Of a stretch of 64,000 nucleotides of DNA, positions 1-11,151 are shown piece by piece. The first letter of the stretch is position 1. Every line of letters starts with the position of its first letter. The stretch is from assembly GCA_037953745.1 (NCBI GenBank), contig JBAKBP010001420.1, positions 149,876-213,875 on the forward strand. Direction: 5' to 3'. Position numbers and translations under genes: made by a program. The notes beneath the pieces were generated by a model. The model was not told the origin of the DNA and made no database searches. It worked only from the letters and a program-made list of their open reading frames with translations. This DNA is from Lithodes maja. Lineage: Eukaryota; Arthropoda; Malacostraca; Decapoda; Lithodidae.

Positions 1-155
1 TTTCAGGTTAATACCTTTATAATCAACCCATAATAGGCGCATATGGATAATTATTAATGCTATTAATGGTACAATGAATATTTTAGTGACGGAAACACCT
101 CAAATACGTCAGCACAGGGGGACGTTTCCAATTACCCCCATGCGCACTTGTTAGG
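1..155 (+). mobile_element. Partial TTAA-flanked MITE, family M2 (cut by window edge)
   Basis: This is the terminal part of a short non-coding transposon whose other end lies left of the window. It matches the inner halves of the two M2 copies at 43021-43590 and 43981-44595 (same run from 'caggttaatacc' to 'gcgcact'). It ends in ...GTTAGG directly followed by TTAA at 156-159, the same terminus and target motif as those copies. TTAA targets are typical of piggyBac-type elements; no transposase is present, so family assignment is inference. Confidence 0.6.
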
Positions 156-159
156 TTAA

Positions 160-689
160 CCACTGATCTGCCAGACATGAAGGATGACGGCCCAGCAAAA
201 GAAGTTCTGATTTATCTTCTATCCTCAGATATGTATTAATGAAAAACATGAATATATTTATGTTGAATTTTTTATGAAAATCATAAATTCAATCCCACTT
301 CTTACTCAGCGTGCCTTCAGATTGCTTGTTCCTTTTGTCACTAGATAGTTATGTGAATCAAGGTTCTCTACTTTAGTAGCAATGAAGACTAAGACCAGGA
401 ACCGCCTTATAGCCAACGACGACATAGAAGTAGCGTTATTGTTTTCAACAGATCTTCGAATATATAAACTCAATGAATCAGCAGTGTTCCCACTGATAAT
501 GCTTCTGGTATTGTTGTTTGATATAAGTGGACTGTATATTTACTTCCTTTATCATATTTCACTTCGTGCAAACCTTAAACATTATTTTTGTTTCTATCCT
601 CTGTATTTTGTGAGCCTTTATGGCGGCTATACCTTTTTTGTATGGGTGTAAGGAGGTAAATGTCGAAATACATCAAGCCGAGGGGGTAA
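160..689. other. Unassigned AT-rich stretch
   Basis: No recognisable gene, repeat or RNA was found. An 89-codon open frame at 382-651 has a hydrophobic, low-complexity product without a known motif, and I do not regard it as a gene. Confidence 0.4.
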
Positions 690-1604
690 ATGACTGAGGA
701 AAGGTTGAGAATCACTGTCTTAAAGGAAGATGAGATGCCAGAGGAGAAAGAATTCAACGAAGAAAGCACCAACGCATTAACACCAACAACCAACCCGGAT
801 TGCAAGCATAAAAACATTCAACAGCAACAGGTATGCTCAATGTCTCTGACAGGGCCAAACAATTCAGGCTCACGAATGCCTTCAAAATTTTCTATGACAG
901 AGCTCCAGAGTATCTAAAGAATGATTTTGTTAAAGCAAATGAGAGGAGTGGACATAATACAAGAAACAGGATGTTTAATTTTAAGGTCCCGAGAATCCAA
1001 GGACAGGGTAAGCAAACATTCTTCTTCACTGCCATCAAAGACTGGAACGACCTACCCCAGTCAGTCCGTGAAAAGAGAACACTGTATTCCTTCAGACGTA
1101 GCCTGAAGGAACACCTGAACCGGACAGCTGCGAGAAGGGAGCACCAAGCTTATGTCTACTACTAAATACGACATAAGAGATAGACAAACCAAACTGAAAT
1201 GATTACGGATTACGGATTACTGATATTTACTATAGGATGTAAGGTATCTTAAAATAACCCCCTAGAAATACTTTCTCTAAAGTATCTATTTCTTTATCCT
1301 CCCCTTTTCCCCAGCTAACCTAATCCCACAAGGACCCCAATGGAAATACGCCTAACGGCCTTATTGGGCTATCCTTAGTTGGAATTATGCAAGGCTGGTA
1401 CATGTCATATTTGTAACATACTATGTGGTACCAACTCTGTAAATTGCTAACTGAATAAATATTATTATTATTATTATTATTAGGGCCAAAGACAAAGAAA
1501 ACCAAAATGGAGAAGACACCAAGGAAAACGCGGCTGACAAGGGAAGCTATTACAACCTCACGGACAACCACATGGCCGCCCTCTACACCCACGGCATCAT
1601 TAAT
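690..1604 (+). other. Possible host exon interrupted by a LINE fragment
   Basis: An open frame from ATG 690 runs to 830 and encodes a charged, glutamine-ending segment (KEDEMPEEKEF near the start, QQQQ at the end). It is cut by LINE copy 1 (831-1481). Straight after the LINE tail, 1482-1604 is again open in the same frame once the LINE is removed, with a hydrophilic then conserved-looking segment (NLTDNHMAALYTHGI). The product is not recognised. The right part could end at a weak donor (GTTAGG at 1605). In-frame resumption has a one-in-three chance of being coincidence, so this is only a candidate. Confidence 0.2.
831..1483 (+). mobile_element. 5'-truncated CR1/L2-like LINE, copy 1
   Basis: The last ~110 codons of a LINE ORF2 (833-1165) are present. 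They match the C-terminus of the longer copy 2 downstream almost word for word, including IKDWNDLPQSV and the terminal QAYVYY. A 3' UTR follows and ends in a short (ATT)n tail at 1461-1483. Microsatellite-type tails in place of poly(A) are usual for CR1/L2-like LINEs. Endonuclease and RT domains are absent, so this is a dead-on-arrival copy. Its 5' junction shares only a few bases with the flank, and no target-site duplication is evident. Confidence 0.75.
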
Positions 1605-1639
1605 CCTATGCAAGTTAGGCATCAACCTCAACCGTGTGC

Positions 1640-3728
1640 CTCAATAGACTACAATCTAAATAGACAGGATCAAGGTCTGAAACATGAGTTCAACAGGGCT
1701 AGGAATAAACTAAGTAGGAAAATCAAATCAGCGAAATCTAATTATTTCCACAGTAAGGCAGAGGAATATCAGAATAACCCGAAAAAACTATGGAGGCACT
1801 TAAAAACAACAGGCTACAGCAACAAGGCAAGGGATTCATCTAACACTAATATTGCTCTCAACATTAATGATCAGGTTTGCCACGATAAACGACAAATTTC
1901 AACCTACTTCAACTCCTTCTTAAACCTCCATAGCAAACACACTTGTACAGAACCTACCGCAACCTCTCAATAAATACACGACAACAACGGCCACCTTTCG
2001 AAATTTCTACAGGGATAAAGGCATACACCCGAACACATTTGGACTGCAAAATGTTACACCAAAATACACATTTGACGAGCTCTCTAACCTAAATGTACAT
2101 AAAAGCACAGGACCAGACAAAATTCCTGCCAAATTTCTGCGAGATGGAGCCATTGGTATAGCAAGTCCCCTAACCCACATCATCAACCTGTCAATTAACA
2201 CCAACACTGTACCTGCTGAACTGAAGGAAGCCATTGTAACCCCTCTATTCAAGAAAGGAAATAAACTAGATGTTGGCAACTACAGACCAGTTAGCATATT
2301 ATGTATTGTATCTAAAATCCTTGAAAGAGCTGTATACACCCAAATTGAACACTACCTCAAAGAAAATGATCTATTCTATAAGTTTCAATCAGGTTTCAGA
2401 TGCATGTACTCGACAGACTCCTGTCTCATCCACTTAACAGATCACATTTGTAAAGAAATGTCTAAAGGTAACTACACCGGTATGGTTCTTCTTGATCTAC
2501 AAAAAGCATTTGATACAGTAGACCATGATATCCTCTGTAATAAACTACAAGCAATGGGCATTGGGTCAGTGAACTGGTTTAAATCTTATCTTAGTGGTAG
2601 AACACAAAGAGTCAAAATTGATGTTAATATCTGATCCTATGCCAATTAACTGTGGGGTCCTGCAGGGAAGCATCATTGGTCCCTTACTCTTTCTCTGTTA
2701 TGTAAACGACATGGAACTGAGCGTCTCGTGCAAATTATTACTGTATGCTGACGACAGCGTGCTTCTGGTTTCAGGAAAAGACCCAATAAGTATTGCCGCT
2801 TCACTTTCCAAAGAACTAGAATCGTGTAGTGATTGGCTAGTGGACAATAGACTATCTCTTCACCTGGGCAAGACGGAAGCCATCTTATGTGGAACAAAAC
2901 CCAAACTGAAAGACATTGTGGGCTTCTCGGTCAACTGTAATGATATTCCTATAACAACAGTGTCACAAGTTAAATATCTCGGACTAAAACTGGACTCGAC
3001 TTTGTCAGGTGAAACAATTTTGGAATCTATCCTGAGTAAGTGTAGAGCACGGATAAAATACCTGTATAGACAGGTGGGATGCTTGCCAGCGGCAACCAAA
3101 AAGACACTTTGCCAAGCGCTTGTTCAATGTCATTTTGACTATTCTGTGTCATCCTGGTACTCTGCATCATCTAAATCAGCACAGCACAAACTTCAGGTCA
3201 CTCAAAATAAAATGGTTAGGTTCATGCTGAACCTAGGACCCAGATCACATGTTGGCCAGGAACAACTTCAGTCACTAGGTATGCTCAATGTCTCTGACAG
3301 GGCCAAACAAATCAGGCTCACTAATGCCTTCAAGATATTCTATGAAAAAGCTCCAGAGTATCTAAAGAGTAATTTTGTTAAAGCAAATGAGTGGACATAA
3401 TACAAGAAACAGCATGTTTAATTTTACGGTCCCGAGAATCCAAGGACAGGGTAAGCAAACATTCTTCTTCACTGCCATCAAAGACTGGAATGACCTACCC
3501 CAGTCAGTCCGTGAAAAGAGAACACTGTATTCCTTCAGACGTAGCCTGAAGGAACACCTGAACCGGACAGCTGCGAGAAGGGAGCACCAAGCTTATGTCT
3601 ACTACTAAATACGACATAAGAGATAGGCAAAACAGACTGAAATGATTACTGATTACGGATTACTGATATTTACTATAGGATGTAAGGTATCTTAAAATAA
3701 CCCCCTAGAAATACTTTCTCTAAAGTAT
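1640..3728 (+). pseudogene. CR1/L2-like LINE reverse transcriptase, copy 2 (frameshifted)
   Basis: This is the reverse-transcriptase half of a non-LTR retrotransposon; the endonuclease end is missing. In order it shows a thumb-upstream helix-rich segment (1640-1970), RT block YRPVSIL near 2280, LDLQKAFDTVDHDIL near 2490, a GVLQGSIIGPLLF block near 2655, the catalytic YADD near 2747, and a C-terminal WNDLP block near 3490. The frame is broken at least three times: near 1975, near 2620, and near 3390, where 4 nt present in copy 1 are missing. The element stops abruptly at 3728 where the LTR of E1 begins, and the rest of its 3' UTR does not resume beyond E1. CR1/L2-like placement rests on the C-terminus and on copy 1's tail. 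Confidence 0.8.
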
Positions 3729-5532
3729 TGTTACGGCTGGATCGGCAATACATATTCGGGATTCTTGATCGTAGGACAGAAATGGCTTATGTGACAACGA
3801 CACGCTCGATTCCAGTCCCAAATACTATATGCTCCAGACAACAAAAGCACCAACGCCCTACAGAGTTATCGTCTATGGTAACGAGGTACCTTAACTCGGC
3901 GAAAGTGTACAACAGGGGTAGGCTATGAGGCTAAACTCCCTCAGACATTTATAGGTTACGTTATTACTAAAGAAATGCAATACTCAAGAAACTACGTTAA
4001 TATTAAGCCTCTAATAATGTAGAATAGAAGCAGGCTAAAGGTATGACAGTGAAATGCTAAATGACAAATGTACACGCCTACTTGAAAGCGCGTGCACTAG
4101 AATAACTGTCCCCTACTAACATGCACTAGCATGTAGCATACAAGATGTTCATGATCCAGTAGATACCTAATAATACACATGGAAGGAACATAAATAGTAG
4201 TCACTTATTATAAGAATGAATCTATACTTGGAATAACTAAAAGGTTGCAGGCAACAGTACTGCGCCGGTAGCCTACTACCGCATAGGCTACTTCGCTTCT
4301 CTCACTCTGTCTCCCCTCTGAGTCCGTATGCGCCCTACGCAACAGAACTCCGGACACAGCAGCAAAACGACAGTGCAGTTAATTGATACATGAAAGTATT
4401 AATAGTGTTGTCTTGTGTGTGAGTAATGTGTATTGTAAAGTGTTACATACATAAACTTAAAGAGAGCTGCAATGCATAGTAAAATAAAGATATAACCCAC
4501 TCATCATCCCCATGTGTTCTAGCTAGCAGGCCAAGTCACAGGAACAACGAGTCCCAGCACCGAAAGCGAGAACCCAGGAAAAGACTGCAGAGAACACAAG
4601 GACAGATAAATTACGTTACTCTACTATACCGGCACTACGAGCGAGCTGTAGTCTCTGGTACTACACTCGCTCCTGGCTCGGTAGGCAAATCAAGGCTAAG
4701 TCCTCGCCCCTCTACAGACAACTCCTGGGCATGGTCGGGCTCTTACACATGGCACTAGTCTAGTCACAAATTGGATGATGAGCTGGGCATATAACTCGTG
4801 AACATGTAGAACGTTCACCAACTATCCTCATCAAGAAGATCGCTGTTCACATTAACCCCTTAAATCTAATACATGTAAATATATGCTTGTCCTAAGAGTA
4901 ATACGAGAGGTGAGTGCTGAAACTCCTTTAGGACCTCAAGGGAAGGTTATGCATTTAAATAGAGAGAAGAATGAAATGAGAGTAATGTCGTCAGAGAGAA
5001 AGAGTGCAACCGTGAGAAGTTGGGAGAGAGGGCAAGGGATGTTAGAATCTCAAAGGTTCTAGGCAACCTGATCATGGAACACACAGCGAGCCTCCAGGCA
5101 ATGTGCAGTACGACAACATGGGCAGCCCAGGCAGCATAGGCAGGTGGCAATGGACTACCAACCCTGTCGCGCCTAGCTATAAGCGCAAGGCTGCCAACCA
5201 GTCCATACGTCTGGCAACCACCCCCCCGGCAGCGTGGCGCATTGCTACCCTCTCGCTCTGAAGCCTAACTCACTCTCTCTCTCTGAACTCCCATTGTCTT
5301 ATCTATCAACTTCTCTATTGATACTACATATTAAATGGAAGGTCTCGACATGGCTTAAAACAAAACCCACCACTGGTTAGCACATGACGAGACCTTTGCA
5401 GAGATACAAAGAACATAGTTATACGTTGTCACACTCAATATAGGCAGCCAGCACGGTACAGTGGTACGGGCGGTACAGTGGAGTACCAAGGAGTACAATC
5501 AGGTTGCGTTGCCACGCACTGGGTGCGTCACA
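3729..5532 (-). repeat. E1 LTR (3' LTR in element sense)
   Basis: 1804-bp long terminal repeat, the counterpart of 11152-12960. It begins TGTTACGG and ends GCGTCACA on the plus strand, so in element orientation it reads TGTGACGC...CCGTAACA. The same terminal octamers occur in E2 and E3, although the LTR bodies differ. Differences from the partner LTR cluster in the right third (about 4900-5530). Confidence 0.9.
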
Positions 5533-5545
5533 GCCCCCCCAAGAT
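5533..5545 (-). other. E1 polypurine tract
   Basis: In element orientation a G-rich run ending in CTTGGGGGGGC sits directly before the 3' LTR, the expected primer for plus-strand DNA synthesis. The equivalent tract in E2 and E3 has the same core. Confidence 0.75.
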
Positions 5546-5813
5546 TTTAGATAATCGACCTTAGAAGCATTATCAAAATCTGACAGGCAACCAACCGACC
5601 TGCTACCCTTAGCTGCCACTAATTGCAAAAGGTGCACAACAACTGAAGTGTGAATTATACATAAAACACAATATCGCATGCATCATGCTACAACAATAAA
5701 GACTTACAAAACTAAAAAAAAAAATTCTCGTTTATTTTATTGTTTTATAATCTTTTTGGACGGCGTTATGATAGCCTAATTTTACTCCTGCTCAACCCAC
5801 ACACCGTGCACGA

Positions 5814-8303
5814 CTATCCTGGATCATCAACCCTTGATAGACAATCTGCTATCACGTTCTCACTCCCGGCAATATGCTGAATGTTGAGATTATACTCTTG
5901 GAGCATTAGGGACCACCTGGTCAACCGCATATTCCGATTGTGAAACTGATTTAGGAATTTCAAGGGATGATGGTCCGTATAAATCGTCACTACCGGGCCG
6001 TAGGCTGGAACATAAACTTCGAAATGTTTAAGCGACAAAACGATAGCAAGAAGCTCCTTCTCTATAGTCGAGTAATTCCTTTGTGCCGAATTAAACTTGC
6101 GAGAAAAGAAGCTCACTGGGTGTTCCAAGCCCTCGGAATCAGTCTGCAGTAACACTGCCCCGGCACCCACACCGCTGGCATCAGTCGCCAGCTGAAAACT
6201 CCTGGAGAAGTCTGGGGCTCTCAAAATCGGATGTGTACACAGCAGGTGCTTGACTAGGTCGAAAGCCCTCTGACACTCCGCAGCCCAACAGAACTTCACT
6301 GACTTCGACAGTAGATCAGTTAACGGTGCTAAGACAGTAGAGTATCCCCGGATGAAGCGCCTATAATAGCCTATCATACCTAGGAACCGCATGACCTGGC
6401 GCTTAGTGGTGGGCCTGGGAAACATATTGATAGCCTGTATCTTGCTCAGGGGGGGGCACACCCGGCCTAACCCGACCACGAAGCCAAGATACTGCACAGT
6501 AGCCTTTACAAACTCGCACTTCCTCAGGTTCACCACCAGCCCAGCATCGTGCAACTTCCCAAACAGGGTCTCTAAGTGCCTTAGGTGATTTTCAAAATCG
6601 TCATCATACACTATCACGTCATCAAGGTAGACCGTGCAGTTAGGGATTTCGTCACAAATATCGTTCATCAGGTTCTGAAACGTGGCAGGTGCGTTCTTAA
6701 GCCCATAAGGCATTACGTTACATTGGTAGGTCTTGCCATCTACCACAAAACCACAAACTTGCTTAGCTCGGTCCGACAGGGGTACTTGCCAGTAGCCTTT
6801 TACAAGATCAATTTTAGTAAGGTACTTTGCATTCCCTATCTTGTCCACGCTGTCGTCAACTCGAGGCAAAGGGTAAGGGTTGGTAGTGGTCAAGCCATTT
6901 AGCCTACGAAAATCTATGCAGAACCGCACCTTGCCGTCAGGTTTTGGCTGCAACGTGACGGGTGATGTCCACTTCACATAACCTTCAGTGATCATCCCTC
7001 TCTCAACCATGTACTTTAACTCCTCCTGTAAAGCTGGCAACTTTACCGGGGGCACACGGTAGGGCACTGACTTGAAGGGCACATTATCACCGACGTCCAC
7101 GTCGTGCGTTACCTGAGTAGTGAGACCTGGGTGTTCGGCGAAAACAGAGGGGTATGACCTGAACAGGCCTAGGACAGCAGCACCCTGGTGCTCAGGCAGG
7201 TGACTTACAGCTTGCCTAGCCTCTTGTTCAGTATTCCCCGCCCACTGTTCCGCGGAAATGACACAGTCCCAGCTATCCTCCTCAGCAGCATGACTGTCCC
7301 CACCTCCTTCTCCACCCTGGCCGCTGCAGGCCAGCACAGGGACAGTGAGAGGCTCTGAGGGGCGTCTCACATACTCTTTCATGAGGTTAACATGACACAA
7401 CTGATGTTTTTTTCTACGGTCAGGTGTTGCAACGAGATAATCAAGGTCGGACAGTTTTTTAGCCACCACATACGGCCCAATAAACTTGGCAGAAAGGGGG
7501 TGTCCAGGCAAAGGTAAAAGCAACATTACCTCCTGACCCACCGAAAACTCCCGAAGCTTCACCTTGGCGTCATACTGGTGCTTCATGACCGCCTGTGCAT
7601 TAACCAAGTTATTACCTGCCGCTGCCATGCAACCTATAAGTCTCTCCCGGCTCTCAAGGATATATTTAAGTACAGACCCCGGCTTCTCTTCGCCCTCCCA
7701 GATCTCTTTCACCATACTTAAAGGTCCTCTCACATTATGGCCAAAGACTAGTTGATTTGGACTGAACCCCAGGCTCTCTCCTGGGACTTCACGTGCAGCG
7801 AACAGAACATACGGCAGACCCAAATCCCAATCAGTGTCATGTTCTGCACAGTAACAGCGTAGCATACTCTTCAGGGTCGAGTGCCACCGCTCCAAGACTC
7901 CCTGACTCTCGGGATGGTAGGCTGACGACACTACAGAACATATACCGTGCAACTGAAGGGTTTGCTTGAACAATTTGGATGTAAAATTGCTCCCCTGGTC
8001 TGACTGCACCTCACGTGGAAATCCATAACGGGAACAGAACAATAATAAGTTTTTAACAACTGCCTTTGCCGAGCCGTTTCTCATGGGGTATGCGTCCGGG
8101 TATCTCGTAGCCACATCCATGATTGTCAACAGGAATTTATTGCCACTACTAGTAGGCGGGAAAGGGCCAACCAAATCTACTACAACTTTGCTGAACGGAG
8201 GCCCGGTGACAGGTATGGGAAAAAAAGGGTGCCTTCGGGATGGTCTGGTTAGGCTTCCCCGTTGTCTGGCAGGTCGCACACCCAGCCACCCATGCACAGA
8301 CAT
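5814..8303 (-). pseudogene. E1 pol, 3' part: integrase core, RT and RNase H
   Basis: Open frame of 829 codons continuing the E1 polyprotein after a frameshift; the listed start is only the edge of the frame. It holds the integrase catalytic core (VVDLVGPFPP, SDQGSNF, ESQGVLERW: the D, D and E positions), a C-terminal GPY-type module, and a linker. After that come the reverse transcriptase (FRRLNGLTTTNPYPLPRVDD, YLDDVIVYDDDF) and RNase H (LATDASGVGAGAVLL, TDHHPLKFL). Integrase therefore precedes RT, unlike ordinary Gypsy elements and as in Gmr1-type elements. All catalytic acidic residues I can place are intact; only the upstream frameshift breaks the polyprotein. Confidence 0.9.
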
Positions 8304-10908
8304 CAGCCTTGACCCCAGGCCACCAGAAAAACCTGCCCAATGCCGCCAATGTTTTTGTTACCCCCAAATGACCCGCCACCGGCACATCATGCGCCAGACA
8401 CAATAAGGACTCTCTATACTTATTTGGAACAACCACCTGGTCTACTACCCTCGCACCGCCCTCCCACTTCGATTTGGGGTCTAGAAATCTGCGGTACAAT
8501 ATCCTGTTGAGCCTAAAGAAATCTCCCGGCTTCGCATCCCCATCTTCCTCCAACTCTATGGCACCATTGCTATAACGAGCTAGGCTAGCGTCTTGCAGCT
8601 GCTGCTCACTAATGTCCCTGGGCGTCAATGCATCAAGATGGTTTTGTAATAAGACATTACCCCGGCTAGTAGGCTCTACTGCCTTAGTGGCTCTCGCTAC
8701 AGCTCTTGCCTCACGCGAAGTCTTACCCAACTCTGCCTTGTTACACACCATATCTGGGCCAGAGTCAACTCCCGTGTTTATTATAGGTCCAAGTACCGAA
8801 TCACCGAGAAGTGCAGCAGAATCAATGTCCCTTTTCCTGCCCTTAGCAACCTTCTCCTGATCCTTCCTCCACTGTCCCCGAGGTTGAGTGCTAGGCTGTG
8901 CAGGAGCCGCAGAGCGAGATCGGGTTACCACACAGGCCATCTCATCCTGTTGGCACCTCCCAACCCATTCCCGATTCTCACCATCCACGTCGGCCGCCCT
9001 CTCGGCAACGACTAAGGGTGGAGTCCCGGAAGTGGGCACCGCAAAGTCGTTGCCGAGAAGAAGGTCGACGCCCTCAACTGGCAAACACTCAACGATCCCT
9101 ACATCCAGCTCCCTGCACACCTCTCCCACTCTCAACTCCAACCTCACAAGTGGGTATGACCTCGTAGCATTTATACCCTGCACCACAACAACTCTGGCCG
9201 CATTTATCGGTTTCCCTGTGAAGTTCCTCAACAAAGTTTGCGAAGCCCCCGTATCCCTCAGCAAGTCAACCCTCCGTAGTTCACTCCCCCAGCTCACAAA
9301 CCCGTGTCCCCGATGGTTACAGAAAGTGTCCCGGACAGGTGTCGAGCCTTCCGTACGCTTCTTTACCGCGTGTGCCTCAGCTGCTGACAACCTACCCCGG
9401 GCAGTTGCTGCAGCCTTCAGAGACACACCGATACTGTGAACCAATGACACCGGCTTAGCGGGAGTGTTACTAGGGCACTCACGTGAATAATGGCCTAGCT
9501 TCTGACATTTGTAACATTTCACATCCCCAATGGGCTTCTTCCCTTGTGCGGGCGAAGAAGGGGCCTGACCTTTAGTAAACGGGAGAGGCTTGTGTTTGTA
9601 GGTGTTATTAGGTGCAATGCATTTAGTGTGGTTATGTGTGTCATAGGATTTGTTATTATCGAAAACTCTGGTGGGTGGGGTATAGCGCCCCTTCTGCCCT
9701 GACTCAGCCCTCTGAGCGGCACCGCAACCACGAATCAATGATAATCTGAAGTCTGCCATCTTGGCAGCCTCCTCTACTGTCTTGGGACATTTTTCCTTAA
9801 TGTTCAGCGTTAGATCGGTTCCAGTACATTTGTAAAACTGTTCCAGATAGAAAAGTTGCTTAATTTCCTCAGCCGACTCTGCGTGCTCGGACCGAAACCA
9901 GTTATTACCTGCATCTGTTAAGTCCTGTGCGTGCTCCATAAAACTGACGTCGCTCTTCTTATTCACGCCACGGAACTTCAATCTATAAGTTTCGGGTTGC
10001 AGTTCGTAGGCCCGGAGCACAGCCTCCTTCACCAGTCCATACACGACACTCTCGTCCAGTGACAGTGCATCGTAGGCTTTCAACCCCTTACCCACTAGAC
10101 GTGATGAAACTAATGCTGCCCATTTAACCTCCGGCCAGTCATACTCACGACACTTCTTTTCGAAACGAGCAAAAAACTCAGTCACTGCTGTCTCATCAAA
10201 TGCGGGTACTAACTTAATTAAATGCGAAAGTGAGTCTGTAACCCAGTGCCCACCACCGAGATGACGCCCCGTGGTCTCTACTCTAGACTTCTCGACATCC
10301 ATTTCAGCCTGGTACCTGGTTGCATCCTGATTGGCTTGGATTCTAGCAACCTCTATGCGTTCTATACTAGCCTGTTGACTCTCTTGCAACTTAAGCTTAG
10401 CTAGTTCTATCTGAAATAACATCTCAGGAGACAGGCCTGGGGGGGGAGAGCACAAAATGGGGGATCCACACCGAGACGTGTTTACGGGTAAGCCAGCTTG
10501 CCATTGAGAACCCTCCTGCTGCATCGTGCTAAGACTCGCTGGCTGAGGGCCCAGCTCAGGGGTAGAGTGGAATGGAGGCTTGGAGGGAACCCCCCAAGAC
10601 CCCACTCTACCCACCGCCCCATCGCCATCACCCAACAAACATGCCACCAAATTCTTCTTGGGCCAACTGTCAGGACAGTCCCGCCCCAAAACCGTGGCTA
10701 AACAGCGAAGACCGTAACAATCAATAGCCTGCAGGCGCTGTTCGGTCAAAGGTGTCTGCAAAAATGCCCGGGCATCCCTCTCTCCACTTATAACACTCCC
10801 CTCCCTAAACATCTGTTGTACTTGCTGGTTACTAGGCTGTACCGTGTTATCCTCCCCCGTAAATGATGAGTCATTAGACATAGTGCTGGTTATACAATTG
10901 CTGTTCAT
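8149..10908 (-). pseudogene. E1 gag, protease and integrase zinc-binding end
   Basis: Open frame of 919 codons from an ATG at 10908 (a second ATG lies 9 codons in). It encodes a Gag with a short helical, coiled-coil-like stretch and a capsid-like domain (LVPAFDETAVTEFFARFEKK). A CCHC zinc knuckle follows (CYKCQKLGHYSRECP, plus-strand position near 9475-9520), then an aspartic protease (LLRDTGASQTLL) and the integrase HHCC zinc-binding end. The last ~30 residues are frame-shifted nonsense. The break maps to a 7-base A run on the plus strand at 8220-8226, where the next ORF takes over. A homopolymer error in assembly would give the same picture. Confidence 0.9.
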
Positions 10909-11136
10909 AAAAAAAAAGAAGTGCTTATTACTAATTGCAGTCTCGACTCACAAAATGTTAAAGATGCTTGAATGACTCTACTCTAGACACCCCCAACGAA
11001 ACAATCTGCAAGTCCACCAATACAATAATGACACAATAAAAATTCCTCCAATATGCAAGAAAATTCTAGCCAGCTCTACTAGGTAGCATAGAATAGTTCT
11101 CCAAAAAACATGTGATAGGATACTACTGAATCTTGT

Positions 11137-11148
11137 GCAAGGTCGCCA
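11137..11148 (-). other. E1 primer-binding site
   Basis: In element orientation TGGCGACCTTGC lies three bases inside the 5' LTR end. It starts with TGG, complementary to a tRNA CCA end, and is identical to the site in E2 and E3. The cognate tRNA cannot be named with certainty; 412/mdg1-type elements use a similar TGGCGACC start with tRNA-Arg. Confidence 0.65.
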
Positions 11149-11151
11149 TTT

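Noticed and set aside
382..651. 89-codon open frame
   Set aside because: Hydrophobic low-complexity product, no start context, domain or repeat support.
8888..9439. 183-codon open frame on the plus strand inside E1
   Set aside because: Mirror frame of the minus-strand gag-protease coding sequence; codon pattern explains it.
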